From Paenibacillus sp. (GTDB taxonomy: Bacteria; Bacillota; Bacilli; Paenibacillales; Paenibacillaceae): 64,000 bases of DNA. The DNA lies in NCBI GenBank assembly GCA_023512345.1, contig JAILZT010000023.1:1-64000 (forward strand). Reading direction: 5' to 3'. Shown here one piece after another: positions 8,287 to 16,223 of the stretch; the first letter of the stretch is position 1, and every line of letters starts with the position of its first letter. A model generated the notes under the pieces. The model worked only from the letters and a program-made list of their open reading frames with translations. It did not search any database and was not told where the DNA came from. A program made the translations under genes and the position numbers.

Positions 8287-8678
8287 AGAAAATCGGGATT
8301 TTAAATAGTGAAATTTCGAAGGTCATTAGTGAGCTTGGACATACCGATAAAATTGTGATTTGTGATAGTGGGCTTCCTATTCCCGCACACATTAAGCGTA
8401 TTGATTTGGCTTTGAAGCAAGGGGTTCCAACGTTTATGGATTGCTTGACTACCATATTGCAAGAAATGCAGGTCGAAGAGGCTTTCGTTGCCTTAGAAAT
8501 GAATGAGAAGAGCCCGGGACTTAAAAAAGAAATGGAGTTGGTTCTGGAAGGTGTAACCCTACATGAGGTTAGCCATGACGAACTGAAAGCATTAACTCAC
8601 GATGTGAAGGCGATTATCCGAACAGGTGAGTTTACTCCCTATGCTAATGTGATTCTTCAGGCCGGAGTAATCTTCTAA
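8283..8678 (+). CDS. rbsD: D-ribose pyranase
   Basis: 131 residues, full length for the family. RbsD interconverts beta-pyranose and beta-furanose ribose so the kinase gets its furanose substrate. Conserved features visible: the start MKKIGILNSEISKVISELGHTDKIVICDSGLPIP with His20 and Asp28, and the C-terminal TPYANVILQAGVIF with the Tyr/Asn pair of the active site. It overlaps the rbsK stop by 4 bp (ATGA), so expression is coupled. Confidence 0.96.
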   Translation: MKKIGILNSEISKVISELGHTDKIVICDSGLPIPAHIKRIDLALKQGVPTFMDCLTTILQEMQVEEAFVALEMNEKSPGLKKEMELVLEGVTLHEVSHDELKALTHDVKAIIRTGEFTPYANVILQAGVIF

Positions 8679-8693
8679 AAAGGAGGGAATCAC

Positions 8694-10199
8694 GTGACAA
8701 AAAACCTGTTAGAAATGAAGGGAATCAGTAAAAGCTTTCCCGGCGTTAAAGTCTTAAATCAGGTTGATTTCGACCTGCAAGGTGGAGAAATCCATGCACT
8801 AATGGGTGAAAACGGAGCCGGTAAATCTACTCTGATGAAAATACTGGGCGGCATTCACGCCAAGGATAGTGGCTCCATTTCTGTAAATGAAAGCGCTGTC
8901 GATATTGTATCTCCGTCTATGGCACAAGACCTAGGAATCGTTATCATTCACCAGGAATTAAATTTAATTCCCCATCTGACAGTTATGGAAAACATTTTTC
9001 TCGGTCGGGAATTCACTTATGGCAAGTCAAAGCTTATCAACTGGCGCATGATGAAACAACAATCCCAGCAGTTTTTAACACAACTCGGTTTAAGTATAGA
9101 TCCCGGGACTATGGTTAACGAACTTTCTGTGGGTCAGCAGCAGATGGTGGAAATCGCCAAAGCCCTTTCAATGAACACGAAAATTCTTGTGCTGGACGAG
9201 CCTACTGCGGCGTTAACGGACCGTGAAATAGATGCACTTTTTAAGGTTATTGATTCACTTAAGAAAAAGGGTGTAGGGATGATATACATCTCCCATCGGA
9301 TGGAAGAAGTATTCAAGATTTGTGACAGGGTTACCGTAATGCGCGATGGACATTATATTGGGACGGAAACAATTGCCACAACAACTATGGACCAGCTGGT
9401 CAAAATGATGGTGGGCAGAGAAATTAAAGACCGTTTTCCTAAAATTGAGATCACACTTGGAGAAGAACGGTTAACCGTACAAGGGGTAGGGCAAAAAGGA
9501 AAGCTTCATGATATTTCGTTATCTGTAAGAGCCGGAGAAATTGTTGGTGTCGCTGGTCTTATGGGAGCGGGGAGAACGGAACTGGCTAAAGCTCTCTTTG
9601 GAGTAACACAGATCGATCGTGGAACAATTTCCATTAACGGCAAACCCGTATCTATCAAAAAGCCAATCGATGCCATAGGGGTAGGAATTGCCCTAGTTAC
9701 AGAAGACCGTAAAGATGAAGGATTGCTTCTGCCGCTATCCGTTAGCGATAACCTGGCCCTTCCTAATCTAGGGTTACTCTCCTCCTACGGGTTCATGGAC
9801 CGTACTAAGGAACTGGAATTATCAGAGTCAATGATTAAGAAGTTATTAATAAAAACACCAAATAGTGAGCAACGAGTAGGCTCCTTAAGCGGGGGCAATC
9901 AGCAAAAAGTAGTCATTGGAAAGTGGCTGGCTACCAAGCCTCAAGTATTGATCTTGGATGAGCCTACCCGGGGTGTGGATATAGGGGCGAAGAAAGAGAT
10001 TTACGATTTAATGAATGCGCTTGCTTCGCAAGGTGTAGCTATTCTAATGATTTCATCCGAGCTTCCTGAGGTTCTGGGAATGAGTGACCGTATTCTCGTT
10101 ATGCATGAAGGGAAAATCACTGGGGAATTTACACGAGAAGAAGCAACTCAGGAAAAAATAATGTTATGCGCGACAGGGGGAGACAAACATGCAGTTTGA
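8694..10199 (+). CDS. rbsA: Ribose ABC transporter, double ATPase subunit
   Basis: 501 residues with two fused ABC domains, the CUT2 arrangement. N-domain: Walker A GENGAGKS (38-45), signature SVGQQQMVEIAKAL, Walker B ILVLDEPTAALT. C-domain: degenerate Walker A GLMGAGRTE near 289, signature SGGNQQKVVIGKWL near 398, Walker B VLILDEPTRGVD. The degenerate second P-loop is normal for this family. Starts with GTG behind AGGAGGG, 15 bp after rbsD. Overlaps rbsC by 11 bp. Confidence 0.96.
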   Translation: MTKNLLEMKGISKSFPGVKVLNQVDFDLQGGEIHALMGENGAGKSTLMKILGGIHAKDSGSISVNESAVDIVSPSMAQDLGIVIIHQELNLIPHLTVMENIFLGREFTYGKSKLINWRMMKQQSQQFLTQLGLSIDPGTMVNELSVGQQQMVEIAKALSMNTKILVLDEPTAALTDREIDALFKVIDSLKKKGVGMIYISHRMEEVFKICDRVTVMRDGHYIGTETIATTTMDQLVKMMVGREIKDRFPKIEITLGEERLTVQGVGQKGKLHDISLSVRAGEIVGVAGLMGAGRTELAKALFGVTQIDRGTISINGKPVSIKKPIDAIGVGIALVTEDRKDEGLLLPLSVSDNLALPNLGLLSSYGFMDRTKELELSESMIKKLLIKTPNSEQRVGSLSGGNQQKVVIGKWLATKPQVLILDEPTRGVDIGAKKEIYDLMNALASQGVAILMISSELPEVLGMSDRILVMHEGKITGEFTREEATQEKIMLCATGGDKHAV

Positions 10200-11145
10200 T
10201 GGCAAAGCAATAAATAAATTGAAACTCGATAAAGTCCAGAGCTTAGGTCCGTTACTGGGATTGATTCTTATCGTGGTCTCTTTATCTATAGTAAACGGTG
10301 ACTTCTTGACCGCAGGCAACTTCTTTAATGTACTTCGTCAAATATCCATTAATGCACTAATCGCCTTTGGGATGACCTTCGTTATCTTAACGGGAGGAAT
10401 TGACCTATCCGTAGGATCCATATTGGCTTTATCCAGTTCGCTGGCTGCAGGATTGATGGCAGGTGGCATGAACACATGGCTGGCAGTCATCATTGGCCTA
10501 ATTGGCGGTATGCTCATGGGTATGGTTAACGGGATATTAATCACTAAAGGCAAGGTGGCACCATTTATTGCTACTTTGGCAACGATGACCGTATTCCGCG
10601 GGCTAACCCTGGTTTATACGCAGGGTAAGCCGATCACTGGATTCAAAGAGGACTTTTCCTTTGTAGGTAAAGGGTATTTCCTGCAAATTCCAATGCCGAT
10701 TATTTGGATGGCAGTCACATTTGCAGTGTTATATATCATTTTAAAGCACACGACTTTTGGCCGGCGCGTTTATGCGTTAGGCAGCAATGAGGAGGCGACT
10801 TGGCTATCAGGAATTAATACCTCCAGGGTTAAAATTATGGTGTATTCAATCAGTGGGTTATTAGCTGCAACCAGTGGTATGATCCTAAGTTCCAGATTGA
10901 ACTCCGCTCAACCCACAGCAGGGGGTGCCTTTGAACTGGATGCAATTGCAGCAGTAGTACTTGGCGGAACTAGCTTGTCAGGAGGAAAAGGCTGGATCGT
11001 GGGTACACTGATAGGTGCCATGATTATTGGGGTTCTGGATAATGGTCTCAATTTGTTGAATGTTTCTTCCTTCTATCAACAGGTGGTCAAAGGTATTGTC
11101 ATTCTAATTGCCGTATTGTTGGATCGGTCGAAGTCTAAAAAATAA
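10189..11145 (+). CDS. rbsC: Ribose ABC transporter permease
   Basis: 318 residues, multi-spanning membrane protein of the CUT2 (BPD_transp_2) type, forming the homodimeric channel with RbsA. Visible features: first membrane span after residue 18, the conserved GGIDLSVGSILALSS segment near 69-83, GKVAPFIATLATM, and FGRRVYALGSNEEATWLSGI before AVVLGGTSLSGGKG. The ATG lies inside the end of rbsA with CAGGGGGA upstream, indicating coupled translation. Confidence 0.95.
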   Translation: MQFDGKAINKLKLDKVQSLGPLLGLILIVVSLSIVNGDFLTAGNFFNVLRQISINALIAFGMTFVILTGGIDLSVGSILALSSSLAAGLMAGGMNTWLAVIIGLIGGMLMGMVNGILITKGKVAPFIATLATMTVFRGLTLVYTQGKPITGFKEDFSFVGKGYFLQIPMPIIWMAVTFAVLYIILKHTTFGRRVYALGSNEEATWLSGINTSRVKIMVYSISGLLAATSGMILSSRLNSAQPTAGGAFELDAIAAVVLGGTSLSGGKGWIVGTLIGAMIIGVLDNGLNLLNVSSFYQQVVKGIVILIAVLLDRSKSKK

Positions 11146-11168
11146 ATGATAACAAAGGGGAGCTTAAA

Positions 11169-12101
11169 ATGAAAAAAATGTACGCAAGTTTGGTTGTAAT
11201 CTTAGCCGTTGTGTTGGTTCTGTCAGGTTGTTCTACTAATTCCAATACTGAAGGTGCAGCCAATAATAAAGATAACGGAAGTGGAAAGATAACCATTGGG
11301 CTGTCGGTCTCTACACAGAACAATCCATTCTTCGTAACTTTGAAAGATGGAGCTGAAAAAGCAGCAAAAGAAGCGGGAGCAACTCTGGAAGTCGTAGATG
11401 CTCAAGATGATACAGCTAAACAGATCAGCGGAATTGAAGATTTGATTCAGAAAAAAGTTAGTGTAATCCTGATCAACCCAACAGACAGTGATGCAATTGT
11501 AACTGCAGTAGAAGCGGCGAACAAAGCTGGTATTCCAGTAATTACAGTTGACCGTGCGGCAAATGGCGGAGAAGTGGTTACACACATCGCATCAGATAAT
11601 GTAAATGGCGGTAAAATGGCCGGTGAATATATTTTGAAAGCACTTGGTGATAAAGGCAACTTGGTAGAGCTTCAAGGTATCGCCGGAACCTCTGCTGCCA
11701 ATGACCGCGGTAAAGGCTTCCATGAAGCAGTGGATGGTAAAGACGGAGTTAAAGTGATTGCTTCCCAACCTGCAGACTTTGACCGTGCAAAAGGTCTGTC
11801 CGTAATGGAAAATATTCTGCAAGGTAACAAAGATATCGGAGCAGTTTTTGCTCATAATGATGAAATGGCCCTGGGTGCGATTCAAGCAATTCAAGCCTCA
11901 GGTCAAGAAATCTTGGTGGTTGGTTTTGATGCTACTGACGATGCTGTAAAAGCTGTAAATGACGGCCAAATGGCTGCAACCGTAGCCCAAAAACCTGAAT
12001 CCATCGGAGATACAGCTGTGAAAACGGCATTGAAGGTTCTCAATGGAGAGACCGTAGAGAAAAATATCGCAGTGGAACTGGAATTAATCACGAAAAAATA
12101 A
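11169..12101 (+). CDS. rbsB: Ribose-binding lipoprotein
   Basis: 310 residues. Type II signal peptide with lipobox LSGC (Cys21) followed by an S/N/T/G-rich linker; the mature part is a Peripla_BP_4 domain (ITIGLSVSTQNNPFF..LKDGAEKAAKEAG, TVDRAANGG, VVGFDATDDAVKAV). It captures ribose at the outer face of the membrane for RbsAC. AAAGGGGAG precedes the ATG. Last transport gene of the operon; an imperfect terminator follows. Confidence 0.95.
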   Translation: MKKMYASLVVILAVVLVLSGCSTNSNTEGAANNKDNGSGKITIGLSVSTQNNPFFVTLKDGAEKAAKEAGATLEVVDAQDDTAKQISGIEDLIQKKVSVILINPTDSDAIVTAVEAANKAGIPVITVDRAANGGEVVTHIASDNVNGGKMAGEYILKALGDKGNLVELQGIAGTSAANDRGKGFHEAVDGKDGVKVIASQPADFDRAKGLSVMENILQGNKDIGAVFAHNDEMALGAIQAIQASGQEILVVGFDATDDAVKAVNDGQMAATVAQKPESIGDTAVKTALKVLNGETVEKNIAVELELITKK

Positions 12102-12133
12102 TATATCCCATAATTAAAACCCAATCAAAATAG

Positions 12134-12178
12134 AGACTCCGCTACTGGGCATTTACAAGGTGGCGGGGTCTATTTTTC
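12134..12178 (+). terminator. Terminator after rbsB (imperfect)
   Basis: AGACTCCGC (12134-12142) pairs with GCGGGGTCT with one mismatch, loop about 20 nt, followed by ATTTTTCT. The long loop and mismatch make read-through into the chemoreceptor gene possible. Confidence 0.6.
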
Positions 12179-12209
12179 TGTAAATGAGAAGATACAGGAG
12201 GTAGACCTT

Positions 12210-13985
12210 ATGAACAAATTATTCAACAAAATAAAACCTGTTTCTTTAACGGTGGGCAAGAAGTTGTATGCCAGCTTTATTATCATTTTGATATTGATGT
12301 GTATTCTGGGCTTAACCACAATGAAGCAATTAGAGTCCTTAAACCGGAATACCAACACTATTACCACAACTCTTTTACCTAGCATCGAATTAATCAATGA
12401 CATCAACTATTTAACAGAGCATGTACGATCTTTGGAGCTTAGAACGTTAATCGAACCTAATCAAGCTTTGATAGGTCAGCTCAACGACGAAACCCAAAAG
12501 GCAATAGCGAAGATTGAAAACAACTTTTCTATTTATGAAAAGACAATAGCTCTTGATGAAGAACGTGAGAATTTCAAATCGTTAAAAGCAGAATGGGACA
12601 AATATAAATCCTTACATAACCAATTTATAGAATTATCCAAAAGTATTGATCTTATCTTTAAAGGTTCAGGAGATAAAGGCGATCAGCTTTTGCAATTCCT
12701 AAGGGATTCACAAAAAGTTTTTGACAATATGCAAATATATGTAAATTTATTGGTGAAAATAAATCATGATGGAGCCGGGGAAGCGAGTGCGGAATCGGAG
12801 CAGGTCTATCATTCGGGCATTATCACCTCTTTGGTGTTCATCGTCTTCTCACTAGTATCTTCAATGATTCTTGCTTACTTCATTACACGAAATATTTCTA
12901 TACCTGTTCGGCTTGTATCCAAAGCGCTGGAGCAGGTGGCCTCAGGTGATCTTAGAATTAAAGAAATACAAGTGAAAAACGGTGATGAGATTGGTAAACT
13001 AGTAAGCTCCCTCAATAAGATGGTGAAGAATTTGCAAAATATTGTACAACGAATTCAACAAGCTTCCATCGCTGTAGCTTCCTCTTCGCAGGAATTATCT
13101 ATGAACTCTGAAGAAACATCCCTATCCACTGAGCAGATTACTTCTGCGATGCAAAAAGTGGCAGCTGGGGCTGAGAATCAGATGGTCGGGTTTACGGAAA
13201 CCAGTATGGCCATGGAAGAGATGTCGAAAGGAATTCAGTTTATCGCTGAATCTTCCAGCAATGCCTCTGAGCTTGCTATAGATTCGTCTATAGGTGCTAA
13301 TCAGGGGAATCAAGCCATTCAAGATGCTATTCACAAGATGAGTTCTGTTAATGATGCTGTGCAAAAGAGTGCTGATGGACTTATACAACTCAATCGTAAT
13401 TCAATTGAGATAGGTGGCATCGTAAATATAATTTCCGAGATCGCATCTCAAACCCATTTGCTGGCCTTAAATGCATCTATAGAAGCGGCTCGTGCGGGCG
13501 ATTATGGACGGGGATTCTCGGTTGTAGCTGCAGAAGTCAAAAAACTAGCAGAGGAATCTGAGCGCTCCGCCCACCAAATTAAAGGCCTGATTGAGAGCAT
13601 CCAAATGGGTACCCACCATGCTGTGTTATCCATGAATGAGGGGGTAAAAGAAATCCATGACGGTATGAAGAAAGTAAGTTTAGCGGGTGCTGCCTTTGAA
13701 AATATCGTGGGTGCTTCGGAATCCTTGTCCATCCAGATTCAGGACATAGCCTCAGCATCGGAACAAATGTCTGCAAGTAGTGAGCAGGCTGCTGCCTCAG
13801 TATTAGAGATGACGGATATCGCCAAGAAGTCGTATAGCCATACACAAAATGTTGCAGAGACATCTATTGGGCAGCTAACTTCTGTTCAGGAAATCATGGT
13901 TTCATCGAGTTCACTAACCCTGATTGCACAAGAACTAAAACAAGTGATCAGCATGTTCAAAATCGAAGAAGAAAGTGTAAACTAG
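12210..13985 (+). CDS. Methyl-accepting chemotaxis protein
   Basis: 591 residues. TM1 near residues 22-42 (YASFIIILILMCILGL), an extracellular four-helix-bundle-like sensor region of about 150 residues, TM2 near 205-227, HAMP (NISIPVRLVSKALEQVASGDL), then a long coiled-coil signalling domain. The kinase-contact tip is EIASQTHLLALNASIEAARAGDYGRGFSVVA near residues 408-440, slightly divergent from the usual [32 protein letters not shown] precedes the ATG. It lies 108 bp after rbsB behind a weak terminator, suggesting ribose taxis through RbsB or an independent ligand; the ligand is not readable from sequence. Confidence 0.93.
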   Translation: MNKLFNKIKPVSLTVGKKLYASFIIILILMCILGLTTMKQLESLNRNTNTITTTLLPSIELINDINYLTEHVRSLELRTLIEPNQALIGQLNDETQKAIAKIENNFSIYEKTIALDEERENFKSLKAEWDKYKSLHNQFIELSKSIDLIFKGSGDKGDQLLQFLRDSQKVFDNMQIYVNLLVKINHDGAGEASAESEQVYHSGIITSLVFIVFSLVSSMILAYFITRNISIPVRLVSKALEQVASGDLRIKEIQVKNGDEIGKLVSSLNKMVKNLQNIVQRIQQASIAVASSSQELSMNSEETSLSTEQITSAMQKVAAGAENQMVGFTETSMAMEEMSKGIQFIAESSSNASELAIDSSIGANQGNQAIQDAIHKMSSVNDAVQKSADGLIQLNRNSIEIGGIVNIISEIASQTHLLALNASIEAARAGDYGRGFSVVAAEVKKLAEESERSAHQIKGLIESIQMGTHHAVLSMNEGVKEIHDGMKKVSLAGAAFENIVGASESLSIQIQDIASASEQMSASSEQAAASVLEMTDIAKKSYSHTQNVAETSIGQLTSVQEIMVSSSSLTLIAQELKQVISMFKIEEESVN

Positions 13986-14049
13986 ATAGACTGAACTAAT
14001 GATTCACTCGTTGGGCGAGTTTAAAGAGTAGATCGTGGTGGAGAACGCT

Positions 14050-14231
14050 ATGCGGACTACAGATCCCTTATTGTCTATATATTGCTCTATTAATAAGTTA
14101 TACGGACACAGAAGCCGTTATTTATGAATAATGGGATATTTATGACCGAATTCTTGGGAATAAGGTCTTCTGAGTCCGTATAGACAAGGAATTCAGGTAA
14201 ATGGACTAAATAGCGTCCCCTGGGTCCGTAT
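14050..14231. repeat. Symmetric four-unit repeat (imperfect 182-bp palindrome)
   Basis: Four related 21-bp units beginning ATACGGAC or ATGCGGAC: 14050-14070 and 14100-14120 on plus, 14161-14181 and 14211-14231 on minus. Spacers are 29, 40 and 29 bp, so two direct copies (50-bp period) face two inverted copies. It fills most of the 308-bp gap between the chemoreceptor and the MerR gene, which converge on it. No coding potential. It could fold into a long cruciform or RNA hairpin and act as a bidirectional terminator, or be a copy of a dispersed genomic repeat. Confidence 0.7.
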
Positions 14232-14293
14232 AGCTTATAAATTCTTCTTGAGCAGACATCCATACGTGTTCGTACATCAGTCTGACTAACCCT

Positions 14294-15046
14294 TTATTTC
14301 CCAGTTCCCGTATAGTGATGGACGGCATCTCTCAGAAAAGCTGCAAGACCGGGCTGGTGCTTGTCGTAATAGGCAGTGAATCGTTCGTCATCCACATACA
14401 TCTGGGCAACCCCGGCGTGAGCTTCCTTAGAATAATTGCCCCAGTAGAAGGTTAACCACTGTCGGTGCAGGTCAGCTGCTTTTTGTGCCAATACACTGGC
14501 AGGGTCACCCTCTTCCATCGCATCCACTAAAGATTCGAACATTTCCTCTTCGATCCTTTGAGTATCTGCATGCTGCTCCTCTGTCATGTTCTTCAGCTTC
14601 AAGTTCGATTGATCTACAGCATTATCCCCGTACTTCTCCCGTATTTCTTGTCCGTATTTTTGCTCGTTATCATCCACCAGCTTTTGCTTAAAGCCCTCGA
14701 ATTTTTCTTTATTGCTCATAGTTATTCTCCCTTCTGTAGACGCCAGCGTTTTCTCGACATTAGCGATTAACAGGTTTAATTGTGTTCTTTTCTCCAACAG
14801 CTTATCGTGGTGTTCCTTCAGTGCCTGTGCTCCATCGAAGGATGGCGCGGTTACGATTTCTTTGATACTCTCCAGACTTAAGCCAAGCTCACGGTAAAAA
14901 AGAATCTGCTGAAGTCGGTCTACCTCGGCCTGACCATAAATCCGGTACCCGGAGGAGTTGATTCTTGCCGGCTTAAGAATTCCGAACTCATCGTAGTAAC
15001 GCAAGGTCCGAGTGCTTATCCCTGCCAGCGTTCCCAGCTTTTGCAC
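14294..15046 (-). CDS. MerR-family regulator with TipAS-like ligand domain
   Basis: 250 residues from the GTG at 15046. MerR winged helix (LAGISTRTLRYYDEFGILKPARINSSGYRIYG), a dimerisation coiled coil (about 75-110), then a TipAS-type C-terminal domain (EHADTQ-type helices, AHAGVAQMYVDDERFTAYYDKHQPGLAAFLRDAVHHY). This is the Mta/TipA/SkgA architecture, whose members bind diverse drugs and activate efflux or their own gene. The start is unusual: AAGGAGG (15066-15072) is 19 nt from the GTG but 7 nt from an in-frame ACG at 15058, which would give MEYTVQKLG, the normal MerR N-terminus; ATT at 15061 is another option. Its promoter has the 19-bp MerR spacer, so autoregulation is likely. Confidence 0.9.
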   Translation of the reverse strand: MQKLGTLAGISTRTLRYYDEFGILKPARINSSGYRIYGQAEVDRLQQILFYRELGLSLESIKEIVTAPSFDGAQALKEHHDKLLEKRTQLNLLIANVEKTLASTEGRITMSNKEKFEGFKQKLVDDNEQKYGQEIREKYGDNAVDQSNLKLKNMTEEQHADTQRIEEEMFESLVDAMEEGDPASVLAQKAADLHRQWLTFYWGNYSKEAHAGVAQMYVDDERFTAYYDKHQPGLAAFLRDAVHHYTGTGK

Positions 15047-15103
15047 AGTGTATTCCGTAATAACACCTCCTTAGATGTTTGATCAGCTTGTGCTTACAAA
15101 ATA

Positions 15104-15134
15104 ACTGTACTCCTTGACGTAACGGCAATGTCAA
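15104..15134 (-). promoter_or_regulatory. MerR-type promoter with 19-bp spacer and operator dyad
   Basis: Read on the minus strand: -35 TTGACA (15129-15134) and -10 TACAGT (15104-15109), spacer exactly 19 bp. An imperfect dyad with half-sites TTGAC/GTCAA, core TGACGTAACGGCAATGTCA (15115-15133), sits between the elements. A long spacer with a dyad in it is the hallmark of promoters twisted into activity by MerR-family proteins. It directs the downstream merR-like gene itself. Confidence 0.75.
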
Positions 15135-15164
15135 ACGGTTATTTTGAGCTATTTTTGAGTATGT

Positions 15165-15217
15165 AAAACAGCGCCAGTTCCCTGCGTAACTTCAGGAGAG
15201 ACTGCCGCTGTTTTTTT
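15165..15217 (-). terminator. Terminator after the exonuclease gene, likely bidirectional
   Basis: AAAACAGCG (15165-15173) pairs with CGCTGTTTT (15206-15214), with further inner pairing CCAGT/ACTG and CCTG/CAGG. T-runs flank it on both strands. It separates the exonuclease from the MerR promoter downstream on the same strand. Confidence 0.75.
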
Positions 15218-15239
15218 GGTAATCAGAATGATCTAATGC

Positions 15240-15989
15240 TTAGCCCTTATTAACCTGTGATGCAAAGTAATCCTGCAGCTCTGCTAACTTCCGGGGATCG
15301 GCTAACACTTTTTCCGGAAAGTAATGCTCAGCCACAAGATCCCAGGTAGGGACGATTTTTTGAGCGCTAATGGCCTTAATGGCGATTTTCACTGTTTTTC
15401 GTTCTCTGGCGTTGGAGAAGGTATCTTTATAATGCTGTATCTTTTCGAAATCCAGTTCATTAAATATGGCTCGGAAGATTTCGGAGGTCATCCGTGCATC
15501 ATCGAGCGCTCTGTGAGCAGAGCCTGAAGGTTCGAGCTCAAGCAGTGCCATGGCGCCTTCAACACTAATGTCGTTACTAAGACCGCGGGCCCGCAGAACG
15601 CCCTTCAGCAGGTCGAAATACGGTGCTGCCAACCAGTAGGATACGTCCATTTTGTGTATACGGACATCCTGTATAATGCGCTTCATATCCTCGCCGCCCC
15701 AAGTAAGCAGCAGCACCCCGTCGGTACTTTGATCCAGCCATTCTCTGAACTCGGTGATAACCTTGGGAAACCGATCGGCTACATCGATGTCTTCTTGAGG
15801 GATACCGGTTTTTTTCTTAATAAAAGAATTGAGGGTAGAGAAATATATGGGTTTGATCAAGGAAGAGAATTCATCCTTATACTGCAATGAAGAGTCTAAC
15901 CGGACGGCTCCAATCTCAATGACCTCCATAGGGTGGTCGCTGGCAAACTTACGGCCGTTGAATTCGATGTCCAGAATAATATAATCCAC
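15240..15989 (-). CDS. DEDDh-family 3'-5' exonuclease (KapD-like)
   Basis: 249 residues from GTG 15989, chosen because ACGGAGG lies 9 nt upstream and the nuclease fold starts directly (MDYIILDIEFNG); a longer TTG start at 16043 lacks a ribosome-binding site. Exonuclease motifs: I LDIEFN, II in LTWGGEDMKRIIQDV, III SAHRALDDARMT (His + Asp). This places it with the KapD/ERI-1-like exonuclease group acting on RNA or DNA ends. A basic 60-residue C-terminal tail follows the domain. Cytoplasmic. Substrate not predictable. Single gene with a terminator behind it. Confidence 0.88.
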   Translation of the reverse strand: MDYIILDIEFNGRKFASDHPMEVIEIGAVRLDSSLQYKDEFSSLIKPIYFSTLNSFIKKKTGIPQEDIDVADRFPKVITEFREWLDQSTDGVLLLTWGGEDMKRIIQDVRIHKMDVSYWLAAPYFDLLKGVLRARGLSNDISVEGAMALLELEPSGSAHRALDDARMTSEIFRAIFNELDFEKIQHYKDTFSNARERKTVKIAIKAISAQKIVPTWDLVAEHYFPEKVLADPRKLAELQDYFASQVNKG

Positions 15990-16223
15990 AGGTACTTGCC
16001 TCCGTTTCCGTGACTGACGCGTAACACGTGCTTGCGCCGACAACTCTATTTTAACAAAAAAAGCGGGACAACGGGGAATAAGGAAGTAAATGAAGTATGT
16101 GAAGCTTGGTAAGATTGTATCCTTCGTTTGTAAAGTTTTCGTAAAAGGGTTGAATTGATTAGAACGAACAGCTTAAACTAAATTGAAATTCATAAAAATT
16201 AGAAAAGGAGTAACTTAAGCGTT

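Noticed and set aside
14050..14231. Insertion sequence ends or MITE at the four-unit repeat
   Set aside because: No transposase gene and no target-site duplication was recognisable; internal symmetry is of short units rather than terminal repeats alone.
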